A stretch of DNA of 64,000 nt from Rhabditoides inermis (lineage: Eukaryota; Nematoda; Chromadorea; Rhabditida; Rhabditidae): assembly GCA_963966185.1 (NCBI GenBank), contig CAWZYM010000383.1:47501-111500 (forward strand), given 5' to 3'. Below the pieces are notes generated by a model that saw only the letters and a program-made list of their open reading frames with translations, was not told the DNA's origin and ran no database searches. Made by a program: the position numbers and the translations under genes. Of this stretch, positions 12,867-33,600 are shown in pieces (positions within the stretch are counted from its first letter, which is position 1; the number at the start of each line of letters is the position of its first letter).

Positions 12867-13446
12867 ACTTTCACCCGACTGTCAGTAGAGGTGCATGCGA
12901 TTAGTAAATGAGTGAACTGCGTGGCAGCCCCCTATGCTACAACACGTGTCACAGCATGTTCACCGCACGTTCACCCCATTGTTTTGCGTAGAAAGTAGGT
13001 CAAGTCAGCGGACTTTTGACCCCCTTTGGCAGCTTCATTCCACCCAGTAGAACATTCGAGCGCATACAGTAGAGAAAAAGTGTGTGAAATGAGAGACGCA
13101 GACAGAATTTTTAAAACCGAATCGCAAGTGGGTTATGGGAATTGTGTATGGATACGTATAAACAATTGGGTTTCAAGCCATGTTATGTGTGACTTCATAA
13201 TGAAATGTGATAATTTATCAAAATGTTTGAATCAAATTGTGAAGTTTATTCAAACCTGGAATTTGACATAATAATTTTCTGATGTGGTTTCGCCTCAAAA
13301 TTACCTGTATTGGTTTGTCGAACAAAAGATGTGGGGAGAACGAAAAACAGTGTGTCTTATTATCACTCTTGACACGTCATCAGAAACTAGTAAATTTGAA
13401 CTGCCAATTGAGTGAAAACACGGTATTGTTTGAATTCGCGGTCTAA

Positions 13447-15936
13447 TTAATAATAGTTTATACGGGTTTTTAACAACTCGTGCAAGATGAAGACATATGT
13501 ACAAACATGACAAAATAGGAGAAAAAATACAACAAAACGAATCTCAAATGGGGAGCCACCGTTGGAAAGCGGCGCAGCAGACGGGACCATTGTGTTTAGA
13601 CAGCTACTAGGAAGGAGGTGAGAAAAGCTAGTGACACGGACATTGAATACATGTTCCCGGGCGCTGACTCGGAATCGAGGTCGGACTACCCGTATTTCAT
13701 GACCACGTAAACCCCGGGAAGGGCGTAGGTCAAACAACCCTTCCCGGTCAATAGCGACGAATCCGGCCAGGATCTTGTAGAACATCACGAGGTCCTTGAC
13801 GTGCCGCCGTTGTTGGAAAAGTGGAGGCCCAGAATCGCATTGCGTCTGGAGGGGTGACCGATCACCGTCAGGAGAGCAGGTGATGTAGACCTTCACATCG
13901 TCGACATATTGCAGGTAGCATGTGGCCGGATGAGCGGGATGAGATCAGCCGAGTAGATGTTGAACAGTATCAGGCCGAGAACGGTTTCCTGTGGAACACC
14001 GGAAGTGATGTCACAGGGAGGCGAGAACTGGTCGTTGACGCGTACTTGAAAGGTGCGGCCGGTAATGTAGTTGCGGATCCTGCACTGTTGCCTCACTGAA
14101 TCCCAAGGCAGAGAGCTTGAGAAGCAGCTTGGCGTGACAGACTCTGTCAAACGCCTTGGCAAAGTCGAAGTAGATGACGTCACAGGTGAGCTGCTTGTCG
14201 ACTGCGTCCGTCCTATGATCGAGGCATTCAATCATATGCAGTTCGATCGACTTCCGCGATACAAAACCAAACTGCTCCGGCGGAAGAATGGCGCGGGCAG
14301 ATATGTGACGTTCCAGGTGGTCCTTCAGAATATTCTCGAATATCCGACATGCGAACGAGGTACTGGAGATGGGACGATACTTGAGCGGGTCTGTTGCTCC
14401 CTTCTCCTTCGGAATGGAAGTCACATATGACGTCTTCCAGAGAGAAAACACGACGCCTGTGCAGATGCTAGTGTTGTAGATCATTGCGAGAGGTTCAACA
14501 ACAGCTACAGCAACTCTCTTCAGAAACAGCATCGGTACCTTGTCCGGAGTGAGTGCATGAGAAGTTGACCATCCTTCCATCAGACGACAAATGACGTGAG
14601 GAGCGAAATAGGGCATGGTGAAAGAGGTGTGCTGGGACGGGAAAGGCGGAGCACAGCCATCGTCGACGGTGAAGACTGAATGAAAGGCGGACGCAAGGAG
14701 AGACGCCTTTGCAGAATCCTTGACGACGGGCTTTCCCTCAGAGTCGCGGAGTATACTGGCCGTGGGCTGGGAGCTGAGTCGACTGTTCACGTAGCGAAAG
14801 AAACGGTTGCGGTCTCCACTTCTAGCGATGGCACGCTCGATCGACTTCTTGTACTTGTTGAGCAGCAGCTTGCTCTTGCGGTCGCACTCCTCGAACTTGA
14901 GTTTCCGGGTATCGGATGGGTGAGAGAGCCACTCCTGGAATAGTCGCTCTCTCTGCTCGGTGATGGAGACGAGGTAAGCGGGAACTCGGATGCCGTTCGG
15001 TGAGCAGCGCTTCATCGGCACGTGGCGATCAATCATCTGATATAGCGTTTCGGCAAAGTAGTTGTACATGCCATCGGCAGTGGGGAGGGTGAGAAAAAGA
15101 GAACTCCATGAGATGGTAGCCAGGTGTGAGGCGATCCGGGTGTAGTCTGCGGCCTCGAAATCACGCCTCCAAGTAGTTGGCAACGTGATGCGAGGGATGG
15201 CAATTGCAAAAGCGATAGAAAAGTGGTCGGATTTTTCGAGAGGAGACTGTAGTGACCAAGATGGAACGCAACGGGTACTGTACAGTAGGTCGAGGGTGCC
15301 TCCGTGTCGGTGTGTTGGACGGTCGATGTGCTGCGTCAGGTCGAACTGGGTCGTCAAATCGACCCACGGCTGACTGGTCGGTGTAGTTGTAGGCGGTGAG
15401 GGCCACTGTAGGTCCGGCAGATTGATATCTCCTACGACGATAATGTCAGAGTCGGTGGTAGTGAGGTGGTCTCCGAGGATAGAAACAAGAACAGCTCCAG
15501 GCGGCGTTGCAGGAAGAGGAGCGATAGACAACACATACTCGAAGAGACGAGCCTCCCAGATGAACGTCTGCGACGAGTAGTTCGAAAGCGGCGGGCACGG
15601 ACAGCGAGAGGACAGTGGTGGCGACGAGATGGGATTTGGCAAGAAGTGCCACGCCCCTCCCTTTCGACGGGGACGATCGCAGCGGAGAAAAGTGTAGGCG
15701 GGTAGATCGGCAGTGAGAGAAGCATCCGGATGCTTTGACTTGAGCCACGTTACGCTGAGCCTGATGAGATCGGGCTGCTGGATGCGGGCGACTGTCGCGA
15801 GTTCAGCAGTCTTGTTAACTACCGACCAACAGTTGAAGTAGAGAGCAGAGATGGGATGAGTGTGTAATGGTGGCGGCGGCGAGTGGTCGGCAGTGAATGA
15901 CGGCGGCGGTGGGTGGTCGGCAGTGAGTGGCGGCAA
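13447..15936 (-). pseudogene. Non-LTR retrotransposon ORF2 (endonuclease-RT), element 1
   Basis: The main frame is 15936-14011. Its N-terminal part is an apurinic-type endonuclease with GDINLPDLQW, close to the usual GDFN box, and KSDH, the SDH box. The E/TETWL box reads LSVTWL, so the catalytic Glu appears lost. The RT palm follows, with YRPIS and FDFAKAFDRV. A frame change near 14100 leads to VPQETVLGLILFNIY, and another near 13900 to YVDDV. About 35 codons later the frame already reads the C-terminal domain (RRHVKDLVMFYKI), so much of the thumb is missing. The clade is CR1/jockey-like by motif layout. With frameshifts, a deletion and a damaged endonuclease box this copy cannot move by itself. 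Confidence 0.85.
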
Positions 15937-16091
15937 TAAAGTGGTTGGCTGAGCCGGTGGCTCTAGTGCTGCATCGGCTGGACCGGGCTGGGCACGCAGT
16001 TTGGGCAGGCCTCCGGGCGAGCGGGTACAGGGGTCGAGGTGCGAGCGTCCACGGTGGGGCGGGGCTGAGTGTCACGGGCCGTGGTATCCGC

Positions 16092-16978
16092 TCAGAGGAA
16101 GGTGTCCTGGCGCCGCGTGTCTCGCCCGCCTCCGGTCCGGGTATCCCGGCTGATCCTCGCCTGCGTGCCCTCCAGCTGCACTATCTCTCCGTTTTGAATG
16201 ACGACTCTCTCTCCGAGAGCTCTCCTGGCGTCTCGCTCCTTGCGGAGCAGGTAGTCCCCCTTGCGCTGCTCCTTGGTGAGCGAGGGGCGGACGAACACAG
16301 TAGGGCGGTAGTCGCGGAGCCAGCGGGAGCGGCTGACGATGAGCTCGGCGGCTTTGGTGTACGGCATTACCACCTTGACGAGGCGGGGGGTTTTGTCAGG
16401 CGGGAGAAGGTACCCATCCTGTAGACGTTTGAAGAGATGGCCTCGATTCCAAGGTAGTCGAGGATCTTGAGGACAACGTCGAATGTGTCCTTGGCGCGCG
16501 CGATGGCACTGTCGTCAAACAGTTCGGGCAGGTTGGCGATGGCGACCGAGCGGAGACGCTCCTTCTCGTCGATGAGCTTGTTGATGGCGGGCAGGGAGAG
16601 CATCTCCAGGCGGGAGTAACACTCGGACAGCTTTGACTGGATGGCAGACAGAGACATAGACATAGCATTGATTTGGGTGGCAAGAGAGGACACATCGGCA
16701 GACAAGGAGATGTACCTGGAGTGAATGTCGTCGATGGACTCGTTGATCTCTTCTGCGAACGACAGCACGGACTCGTCCAGACCGCCGGCGGGAGTGGGTG
16801 CGCGGAGCGATCCGTCAGCCTTCCTCTTCCTGGTCGGAACAGCTGATTTGGCGGCGGCGGCGGGCTGCGAAGAGTGGTCGGCAGCATCGATCGTAATCGG
16901 GTCAAAGCCCGCGGCCTTATCGCCAGTCTCCATTGATACCAACCGTTCCGAGTGGGTTATTGCTTCGAACACCCACAA
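16092..16978 (-). pseudogene. Non-LTR retrotransposon ORF1, element 1
   Basis: Frame 16978-16367 starts with a basic Ala/Ser-rich region (RKRKADG) and then a long heptad-like stretch (about residues 70-130) typical of a trimerising coiled coil. A frameshift near 16370 moves into 16373-16092, which carries RPSLTKEQRKGDYLLRKE, the basic C-terminal RNA-binding pattern also recognisable in element 2. It lies 156 bases before the ORF2 frame, as in CR1-like elements. It presumably encoded the RNP coat protein. Confidence 0.75.
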
Positions 16979-17338
16979 AACGAAGCGTTGTGGCCCTCGA
17001 TGGATCAGCTACAGTTCGAGACCACTCACCAGTTGAGGTGGCCTATTTCTGGAAACTGTAGGTGACCCGGCCACCTGGGTCTGAGTGATTCCGACGGTGA
17101 CGAACGACCAGGTCGCACAGAAAATGGAAAGAGTTCCCGATTAGCGGGGAAAATAGAGACACGGCCGCACGCGCGGCGCGAAAGAGAGGAGTGAATTTTT
17201 ATCGCCTGAACACTACAAAATAGGGGTGTTTTGAGTGTTTCGCGCTCAAAGTTGGGATGAAGGTCGGATGAACCTGCGATGATAGCAAGAGAGGGCGAGA
17301 TCATCCCAACTCTTCACCCCAACATCATACCACGAAAC

Positions 17339-17369
17339 TCGCGTGAAAAGGGGGAGATTAATACGGCGG
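17339..17369 (-). repeat. 31-bp inverted repeat, right copy
   Basis: Exact reverse complement of 12836-12866. It lies upstream of the 5' end of non-LTR element 1 (minus strand). GTG follows immediately on the plus strand, matching the GTG that precedes the left copy. Confidence 0.85.
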
Positions 17370-18080
17370 GTGCTGTCGAGCTCATATCGACGAGATGCGC
17401 ACAGAGCTCAACTTTACGATAAGCGTTTTGGCGCGAAGTTCTATATCGCCTTACCAAGCTTCGCACGTGCACCTGTTGGTACTGGTCTCTATCCCGCCAA
17501 AACAAATTCGGATGATTTGCAGGTTAACGTTTCCATATCTAATGTAGATGACATGGGTGTTTGCGCACACCAATCGGACGCCATGATCGCGTTAGCGCGC
17601 AAGTGGTTTTGCGCGGGAACCAGCCATTGTCAAATCAGCTATTCCGTTTCACGTTCTTGTTTTCGTTCAATAATTTATCAATTTGTATTGGATTTTTTTT
17701 AAACATTGTATTGTGTTTCGTATGTTTATTCATCGACATAGTCGTGTGTAGCTCCTTTTGAAACGCTAGTCAACAAGAATACGTTGTCGAAAGTTCTGGA
17801 ATCATGAATTATCGCAAAATATCGCAATTCTTTTCTTTTGTATTGTTTTACTTGCGTAATCGATGTCATGTTTTAAATTTTTTGCTGTAGGACTGTTGCT
17901 TCGTTCTTCGTCATGTGAGCGCAGCCTGTGAACTTGCTGCTATCGGCGGTTCTAGCGCAGTGCAGGTTGGGCAGACGACGGTGGCACAGCGTGGAGTTTG
18001 AACAGGTTTACTATTTATTAATTATAGTGTTTGATGATTGTAACATGTAATATGACTCGTCTACGTGTTATAACTGATGC

Positions 18081-18363
18081 ATGATTGCAGGAGGCTTCGT
18101 ACACGCCGCACTCGTCGGTCGTCGCAAGCACAGCACCAGGTCTTCGTCAAACACGTTTCTTGCTTCCTCAAGGTAAACAACATGTTTTAATATATCTTAT
18201 CATGTTTACAAACGATTTCAATCCATGAATTGTTCTTCAATTTCGAAATGTTCCATCTTATGACGGAACTTGTGCGAAACGTACATATTGCAGGTGGAGT
18301 CTTCACTCTCCGCTCCCCGCTTCCCGTCGTTACGCGCACACCAAGAACAACATCTCCGTCTCC
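18081..18363 (+). pseudogene. Possible N-terminal fragment of a mitochondrial protein gene
   Basis: Two short open segments, 18081-18172 and 18294-18363, have GTAAAC and GTAGAC donors and a TATTGCAG acceptor. They join in phase from the ATG at 18081. The product is rich in Arg, Ser and Thr with almost no acidic residues and includes ASRRYAHTKNN, which looks like a mitochondrial presequence and cleavage region. I find no convincing downstream exon before the opposing gene ends at 19148. It could be a truncated duplicate or chance. The parent protein is not identified. Confidence 0.25.
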
Positions 18364-18629
18364 GTAGACGAAACTGCGTTTTTTTGTTCGTTTGGAAACA
18401 AACTTGGAAATCTTGTATTGATCGATGCTGCGCATGAATTTGGGAATGTGATATTGATGTACTGGCATTTGTCCGTGAATGGAAAGTTGATGTGGGTTCT
18501 AGGATACAACGGTGTTTGGTTGTTCTGTTTCTTTCAAAGTGAAGTACGTTTCAACGCGCGCTCAATTTCTTCGATTCCTGCCAGCAGTCAAATCAGTCCA
18601 CGGTTGCGCATGCCAGCCACATGTCTTTT

Positions 18630-18690
18630 GGCGCAGCTGGTTAGACAGGCGCCTCTCACGCTGAGGGTCGCGGTTCGATGCCACCCTCCT
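18630..18690 (+). repeat. tRNA-like SINE head
   Basis: GCGCAGCTGGTTAGACAGGC (A-box-like) is followed by CGGTTCGATGCC (B-box-like) about 20 bases later. GC-rich flanks extend to about 18800. Confidence 0.5.
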
Positions 18691-19122
18691 GTTTTGCGTG
18701 TGCAAGCGTGGCTGCTTGGCACTAGGCCAAGTGACGGGTCCAACTTTCAAGCTCCGCCCATTCCTGGCCGATCGGAGACGACTAAACGTGTAGGAAACGC
18801 GGGAACACCGTTCTTTCGCGTTTTCTTTTATTGTTTCGTGTTTCCCTAGGTCAAGCAATGAAACAAACTCGAAAACTAAGCTGTGCCGCTGTGCCTGTCA
18901 ACCGGGTAGCCCATGAATCTACAGTATACTCCGTACAGGACTCTTCCGAGATTATTTGATAGATACATGGTGAAGGGAACGAAATTGTCGCGTACTAACT
19001 TGCGGATTTCCTCTTTTTATGCTTTTGTGAGATAAACTTTACGTTATCACTGTATATCGAAGCACCTGGAGACAGCTTCAAAAAAAGTTCAGAGTTTATT
19101 GGTTATTGATAATTGATAACGT

Positions 19123-19128
19123 TTATTA
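19123..19128 (-). promoter_or_regulatory. Poly(A) signal of the Cys-rich gene
   Basis: AATAAA on the minus strand, 20 bases after the proposed stop codon. This supports the last exon. Confidence 0.55.
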
Positions 19129-19147
19129 ATCCGTACAAGTTATACAT

Positions 19148-26896
<7,749 letters not shown>

Positions 26897-26902
26897 CTTT
26901 CA

Positions 26903-26955
<53 letters not shown>

Positions 26956-28171
26956 CCTCTCTTTCTCCCCTCTCCTCTCCCCTCCTCCCTCATTCCGGAT
27001 TGTCCTGAAAGGGATAGTCTGAAAGTTGCATCGCATTCGCATTTTTCACGCATCACCGCGTTCCTATTGAAATATGTATATGTACGTGATCAATGAACAC
27101 ACTTTGCAAGTTCATCTTTGACCGCGGTTCTTTTGACACTAGTAATGAGTAGACGAGTAGCACGTAATCGTTTTAACTTTGGTAGGTTTCTGGTTGGCTG
27201 CACAGAGAAAGAGAGATGAGAGATGAGAGGTATTATGACGTCAAATCTGTCAACATTCTGAAAGAAAAAGTAGTGAGAAAACAGCGAAATTACGTGTGTT
27301 TTATTGCTTTAAAAATTGGAACCTTTTTTTACGTGTTACTTATACCGAATCCTTCATTTTCCTATCAAAGCTTATCTAAAAAGTTTTCAGAAGTCACGAA
27401 TTCCGATCAAACAGTTCCAATTTTTGAGAAAAAAAATCTGTTCCAATTTTACACAGTAGTTCACAGTAATTCATAAGCATGAACGTTCTTATTCTTTTTA
27501 CATACTTCTCTTTTGTGTTGTGAAAGAGCGGATCCCTCGGCATTCACAAATCGTGGGCAGTGATAGTGATTAGTGATATCACCGCCCGGATTTGCTGGTT
27601 AGGTGATTATCTGGAAACTCGATGAGAATGAGAACGAGGAGCGGAGAGAGGAGGGGAGGGAGAAGTGATGAGGGGGGAGAGAGTGGGAGGGAAGAGAGTA
27701 GGATGAACAAATCACGCCCACAGCCATCCACTCCTCTGCCTTTTACTCCACTCATATAATCCATGTTATCACTACTTACGCAGTTTCTTCATTGTTTTAA
27801 CTCAATTATCGCAAACTAATGAGTTTTGATATAACTGTTTTTACTCAGCTGTCGCCAAAAAAGCTATTTTTTCTTCGGCACGTCACAATTTGTTATCATT
27901 TGGCATTTGTTATCATTGTGTATTTTCTATTCTCCGTGGCATATTATCCACTCACTTCCTTCTTTCGTCTTCATTCGCGCGTTCTTAAATATTTCACGAC
28001 GTTTTGTAAGAGAGAACGGCTGTCACTCACTCTTTCCTTCCTTTTCAAAAGTACTAATGAGCACTGTAGGCAGAGTATCGCTTACTCACCTCTTGGACAA
28101 CTTTTCGTATATCGTTTGATAGCCTGCTGCTCGTGGCTTTGCGGGACGAATCCTTTGCGCGTATTTTGCGA

Positions 28172-28206
28172 GTATTTTGTTTTGATTTGATTTGATTTGA
28201 TTTGAT
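28172..28206. repeat. TTTGA pentanucleotide repeat
   Basis: Tandem TTTGA units ending in TTTTG, upstream of the peptide receptor gene. Confidence 0.9.
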
Positions 28207-28938
28207 TTTGTAAGGATGATAGGCTAGACATTCTTTGCTTCGCCACGATTTCTTCTTGAGACATTCCTGCGACGGTATGTAGTGTGAACGAAGTCTGGTT
28301 CACAACCAAAAGGTCTTGTCGTCACAATAACTGGTCCAAGCTGAGGGGGTGGGCAGCTTGGACTTCTTTCGCTGAAGACGGGAGTAGACGTCGCATACTC
28401 CTGATACACCTGCGAGTTGTGGCGAAGATTGTGACAGAAATAACCTTCCATCCGGTGTTGAAACGTGGTCTTCTCTGTATTCAGTGTCTCATTTACGAAT
28501 GGCTTGTTGTGTACACTTTTATGTTATTATTAGATTCGCAGAGCATAGGTGTCGGATATCGGTCCAGGTCGACTCTGTCCCGAAAAGTGGACCTTAGCAT
28601 TTACAATTTCTACCTTCTTTCGTATTTGTTTATGTACCGTAAGTAGATTGTTTATTTGATAAATTTATTTAGTTTTCGAAACCCTATATGCGTGACTTTA
28701 CTAACGCATTTGACAAAAATACGTGAATCGGAGGTTTTTTTCTAAAAAAGCTGTGCTAATTCGGTGTTTGGGTTTATATACAGAGATTTATGAAATTTGC
28801 AGAGAGTGTTTGTTCGAGCCCTATGTGTTTTTTTCTTAAATACGATAACATCGCTATTTTAAGTTTTTTCTTTGCTTTTTGTTCGTGAATTAATGTTGAA
28901 GTCAAAAGAATGTATATCTGTAATCTATAGGTTTGAAT

Positions 28939-28944
28939 TTTCAG
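28939..28944 (+). promoter_or_regulatory. Probable trans-splice acceptor for the peptide receptor
   Basis: TTTTCAG ends 3 bases before the ATG at 28948. No in-phase upstream exon is evident, so spliced-leader addition is the simplest reading. A non-coding 5' exon is the alternative. Confidence 0.5.
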
Positions 28945-28947
28945 GGA

Positions 28948-30403
28948 ATGTCGACACTTGAAGAGCCAGATTTTAGCAATATGTCATGCGTGGATTACGC
29001 GAAATGGTGAGCTTTACATTACATTATATTTTCTAATTTTCTGTAATGTGCATTCACCTAATTTGCATAATGGATTTTTTTTTCGGATGACACACATCTT
29101 TCCTCGAAAACAGATGAGAATAGCAAGTGATTCTAGAAAGTGAATGGGGTAAATAGAGGGAGCAAATGAGAGAGCAAACGGAATAGAGAAATTACTTCTT
29201 TCAGGTACAAAGACCCATCTATGGAACCCTATGTCATCGTCTTTTTCGCGTTTGTCTACTCAATTATTTTCGTTCTGGGTAAGATATTCAATAACTACTA
29301 AATCAACAGGACAACAGGTCTGAATTTAAGGAGTCATCGGTAACTTCGCCGTTCTATTTCTCACGTTGCGCCACAGAAAACTTCAGTCTGTGCAGGTGAA
29401 TGTTGAACTTGCCGTTCAAAATGCCATCATGACGCACTTACAATACCAATGACGATTTCGAAAACTGCAGGTGAAAAGCTGACTGCGTACCTGACGAAGA
29501 GATCAGTGTCGAAACTTACAATACAATGGGCAATATGGGAAAATCAATAAATGCTAAGTCAATAAATCGATATTCCAGAACTTGTTCATCCTGAATCTGG
29601 CGGCGGCTGATCTGATAGTGTGCATCTTCTCCGTCCCGCTCACACCGATCACGAGCATATACAAACAGTGGTGAGGAATATTATAGTATAGTACGCGGAG
29701 TGCTGTTGACGAATAAGCAGATTACAAGTTGTTGTGAATTGAGTTCACTACACTTACTCCTATTGAAGATAATTTCGATACGATCGATACTGTTGACACA
29801 CTGATCGTTAGCATTTCTCTTTTTACGAACAAAGCAAGCGTGAGTTGCGTATTGAAATAACGAAAATCTATAGCTATTCATTGATAACCGCTTTAAACGA
29901 TCATTGACATTTTGTGATCACATACACGTGAGTAAATGGTAGGAATAGGGAGCCATCAAACAATCCATCAATCAATCGTTTATCCGGAATCGTTATATCT
30001 GAATATGACAACACAATCATAATGATATGAAGCATACAGTAGTGCCTAAGATGCTAGATACATAATAGGCTAACGCCGGGGAAAGACAGGTAGGCTGACG
30101 AGGTTCGTGGTGAGAAGATGATACTTGATCGATATTCATTCCTGGACCATCAGAGTACCATTCTTGACGTGAAGAGTTCCGGGGTTTCCTTTGCTTCCGT
30201 GCCAATTAGTATCTCCTCGCGCCATACCATAGCTGCTTCCACATGAGGGTACTTCCCGCCGCCTCACTGGTCACTCGGGAAGGATTCTTGTCGATGACCG
30301 AACATTCGGCGGCGGTGGGGAAAATGAGGACCCGACCGCACGCTGCGGGGAAAAGAAAAAGAATAGGGAGCCATGATACAAACAAGCTTACACAAAGAGA
30401 GCT

Positions 30404-30492
<89 letters not shown>

Positions 30493-30574
30493 TAGAGATA
30501 GAGAGAGAGAGAGGGGGAGGGAGGGAGGGAGGGAGGGAGGGAGGGAGGGAGGGAGAGAGATAGAAAGAAGGAGA

Positions 30575-30620
<46 letters not shown>

Positions 30621-33600
30621 ATCACTCTGCTTTCAGGTTCTTCGGCCTCCAGATGTGCCACTCACTCTCGTGGATACAAGGAATCAGCGTGTTCATTGCC
30701 ACCTTCTCGCTATCCGCCATCGCCATCGATCGGTGAGTATTCCTCCATCTCTCTCTCTCTCTCTCTTCCTCAAAATCTATCTTGCATTAGAAAATCAATA
30801 AATCAATAAGTCAATGTTCCCAGCTACTACATGATCGTCGCGCCTCACAAGATCCGACTAACAGCAAGGGTAAGTGGAGAGAGAAGAGAAACAGAGAGTA
30901 ACCTCTTCCACTTCAGAAAGCCAAGCAGGTGATGGCTCTTCTGTGGCTGATCAGCGCCTTCTTCACCTTCCCTTATGCCATGTACATGGACCTCGTCTCG
31001 TTCTCCTACGACGAGAGCATCGAGTACTGTGGCTATTTCTGCACGGAGGCCTGGCCGAGGTGAGACAGAGAGAAGGGGAAGAGCTGTCGACTTCCGGTGG
31101 TAGCTTCAGGCGGATCGTACGAGATAGTGGATAGTCCATTTGAGATTATGCGTTTTTTTGGTGACATTTTAGTAGATTTTAGACAGTGTTAATGCCAAAT
31201 CGTGAGATGTGTGGTGTGTGATGTAGCCAAATCGTATTCATTTTGCTTGCGCACACCGTTATTTATTCTGCAAATTACATACATCCACATTCGTCTATGT
31301 AATACACGCAGTCACGTTTGACTAATCTGCTCACTCGCATTGCGGTGACGTATCATCCCATCTCATCTCTCTCTCATCTCTCTTCCTCTCTCTCTCTCTC
31401 CCTCAACTCTTTTGCCAAGAAGCTCCAATACCCGGCGTGCAAAGAAAATGAAATCAACGTGCAAAGAAGAACGTTTGAAAGTGTAGAACACTTCAATAAT
31501 GTCCATATTTTGCCTATATGGATAACGTGTCTAGTGTCTAATGTAGATACACCCTACCTAGACTCCGATAATCCAAATCCAGATAAAATCGAGCTTTGAA
31601 GGGTTGATGAGCATCCATTTTCTCAATTAGAGTTTTCTAATACTTGCACTAAGTAACGCACTTCTAAGCTAAGATAGTGTTTTCTCAATTGCTCTTTTCA
31701 TCAGTTTGGTCAATCCTTGTATTTAACATGTTACTTCTTATCAACAAATAAAAAATTAAACTAGTTCTTATGGAAACCATCGACCATCTGAAACCATCGG
31801 AAACCATCGGAAACCATTCGATTCATTCGATAAACTATGAAAGTTATTTGAGTGATGGAGACGTGAACGAAATAAAGATGCCAGAGAAAAGTTGAATGCT
31901 CGAATGAGAAAAAAATGATATTTAAAACTACATACTTGATGAAACATCGATTTTCAAATTTTTGAAATACAAACAAAAATCGATATGCATGTTTCAGCGA
32001 CCCGCTGAGGCGTTCGTACTCCATATTCGTGATGGGCTGTCAGTTTCTCATTCCATTTCTCATTATGGGATTCTGCTACTACTGCATTTTCGACAAGCTC
32101 ACACAGCGTGCAAAAGCCAAACTGAAGTGAGTCATTTTCTAAAAACAAAATTACAGTTTTTTGACATAATAATTCAATTCACCGAGATCCTAGAGTGTTT
32201 TATCATCGAGTGTATGAGTTTATAATGTGGAATAGGGAGTCCTCCAGAGCGTAAGTATATGTTCTGAGAAGCGCATAACGAGAAAATTGATCATGATGAT
32301 ATTTTATTAGATGTAACTGTGCGGGGGTGAGAAGGAAGACGAACACTCCACCTAGGATTATGCTAGTTTTTTTAAAGAGTGTGTGCTTGATAACGAAAAG
32401 GGAAGTTTGCTACTCTGTGCATTATCACCAAATTGTGTACAATATGGACGTTTCCAAAAAAAAATTTCAGGAAGATCAACGAACGCTCTCTCATTCTCGC
32501 AGCTTCTGCGCCACTTATGGGGGCTTTCGCTGGAAAAGAGAGGGTTCGTCTCTACTCCCTTTCTCTCTCTTTCTCTCTCTCTTTCTTTCTCTTTCACACA
32601 TTCCCCTCTTCCAGGTTCAAGCCAAAGGAAGTGAGCAGCTCGCAGCGGACGCTGAGGTGATTAAACTGATATGAAAATATTTTCAGTACAGTTGTTGACT
32701 CTCTGTTCATGTTCACATTTCCGACTCGCACTACAAACACAATTATTCGTTCTGCCGAATTCCCTCGCGGCCTTCCCTATCCAAGATACTCGAAAAGCTA
32801 CACAGCCGAGATCGTAAATAGAAACATCACAAAAACGGGGATTTCCAGAAGTAAACTTTTGTAAATTGTAAATATATAAATTTGTATACATTAAACATAA
32901 ACAATCTTCTTTCAGAACAAGAAGATAGAGTTGGTGCAGCAGACGCGCCGCAACACGCTTGTTCTCGTGGCTATGGTTCTCGTATTTGCAGTGTGCTGGT
33001 GAGTCATCAGAACGTAGTGTTTCATAGTGCAGCCGTGCGTGTTTCATCGCCGTGCACAATACCACGTTTGCATCTAGCAAGCATCTTAATACAACACGAT
33101 ATGATACGTTTATTATGATGTCTTCATCGACACAATCAGTGTTGTGCAATGTACAAATGCGCACATGAGCAGTTGTGTTCATCGGGAGGTTCTTGCAATG
33201 ATGGTTTCTTTCAATCGTTCAATGTAGTGTTTCCTAGTGCAGCCACACTGGGTGCTTCCCCGCCGTGAACAATGTCACGTAGTCACGTTGAATGGAGCTA
33301 TAGTTAGCACGCTGACGCGTCGAAACCTTTCTGGAAACGTCAGTTTGCGTTCCAATAAGGAACCGAGTGAGATTAAACCGGAAATGTCGAACTACTTGGA
33401 TGTGATTCCGGAACTACAAAGTGAAGTATGTACGGATTGAGTTGTCCGCACGATTTTCGTCACACATCAATGCCCAATCTCGTGTATAATTAGCACATCA
33501 GGTCTTCTTGTATCCTTCAGCCTTTATTGTGTACATCACATTTGGCTTTTGAAAGTAACAGTATACATTAATCCCAGAGGCAATATCGAAGCAATATAAT

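Larger units (their letters stand above)
26897..28947. other. Divergent intergenic region
   Basis: It separates the minus-strand Cys-rich gene (ATG at 26896) from the plus-strand receptor (ATG at 28948), so promoters of both should be here. Contents: a CT tract at 26907-26950, a GA/GGGA-rich stretch at about 27625-27700, and five tandem TTTGA units near 28172-28206. I identify no exon. Confidence 0.5.

Noticed and set aside
15927..16424. 165-codon plus-strand frame
   Set aside because: Antisense to non-LTR element 1 ORF1/ORF2; GC-rich DNA keeps it open.
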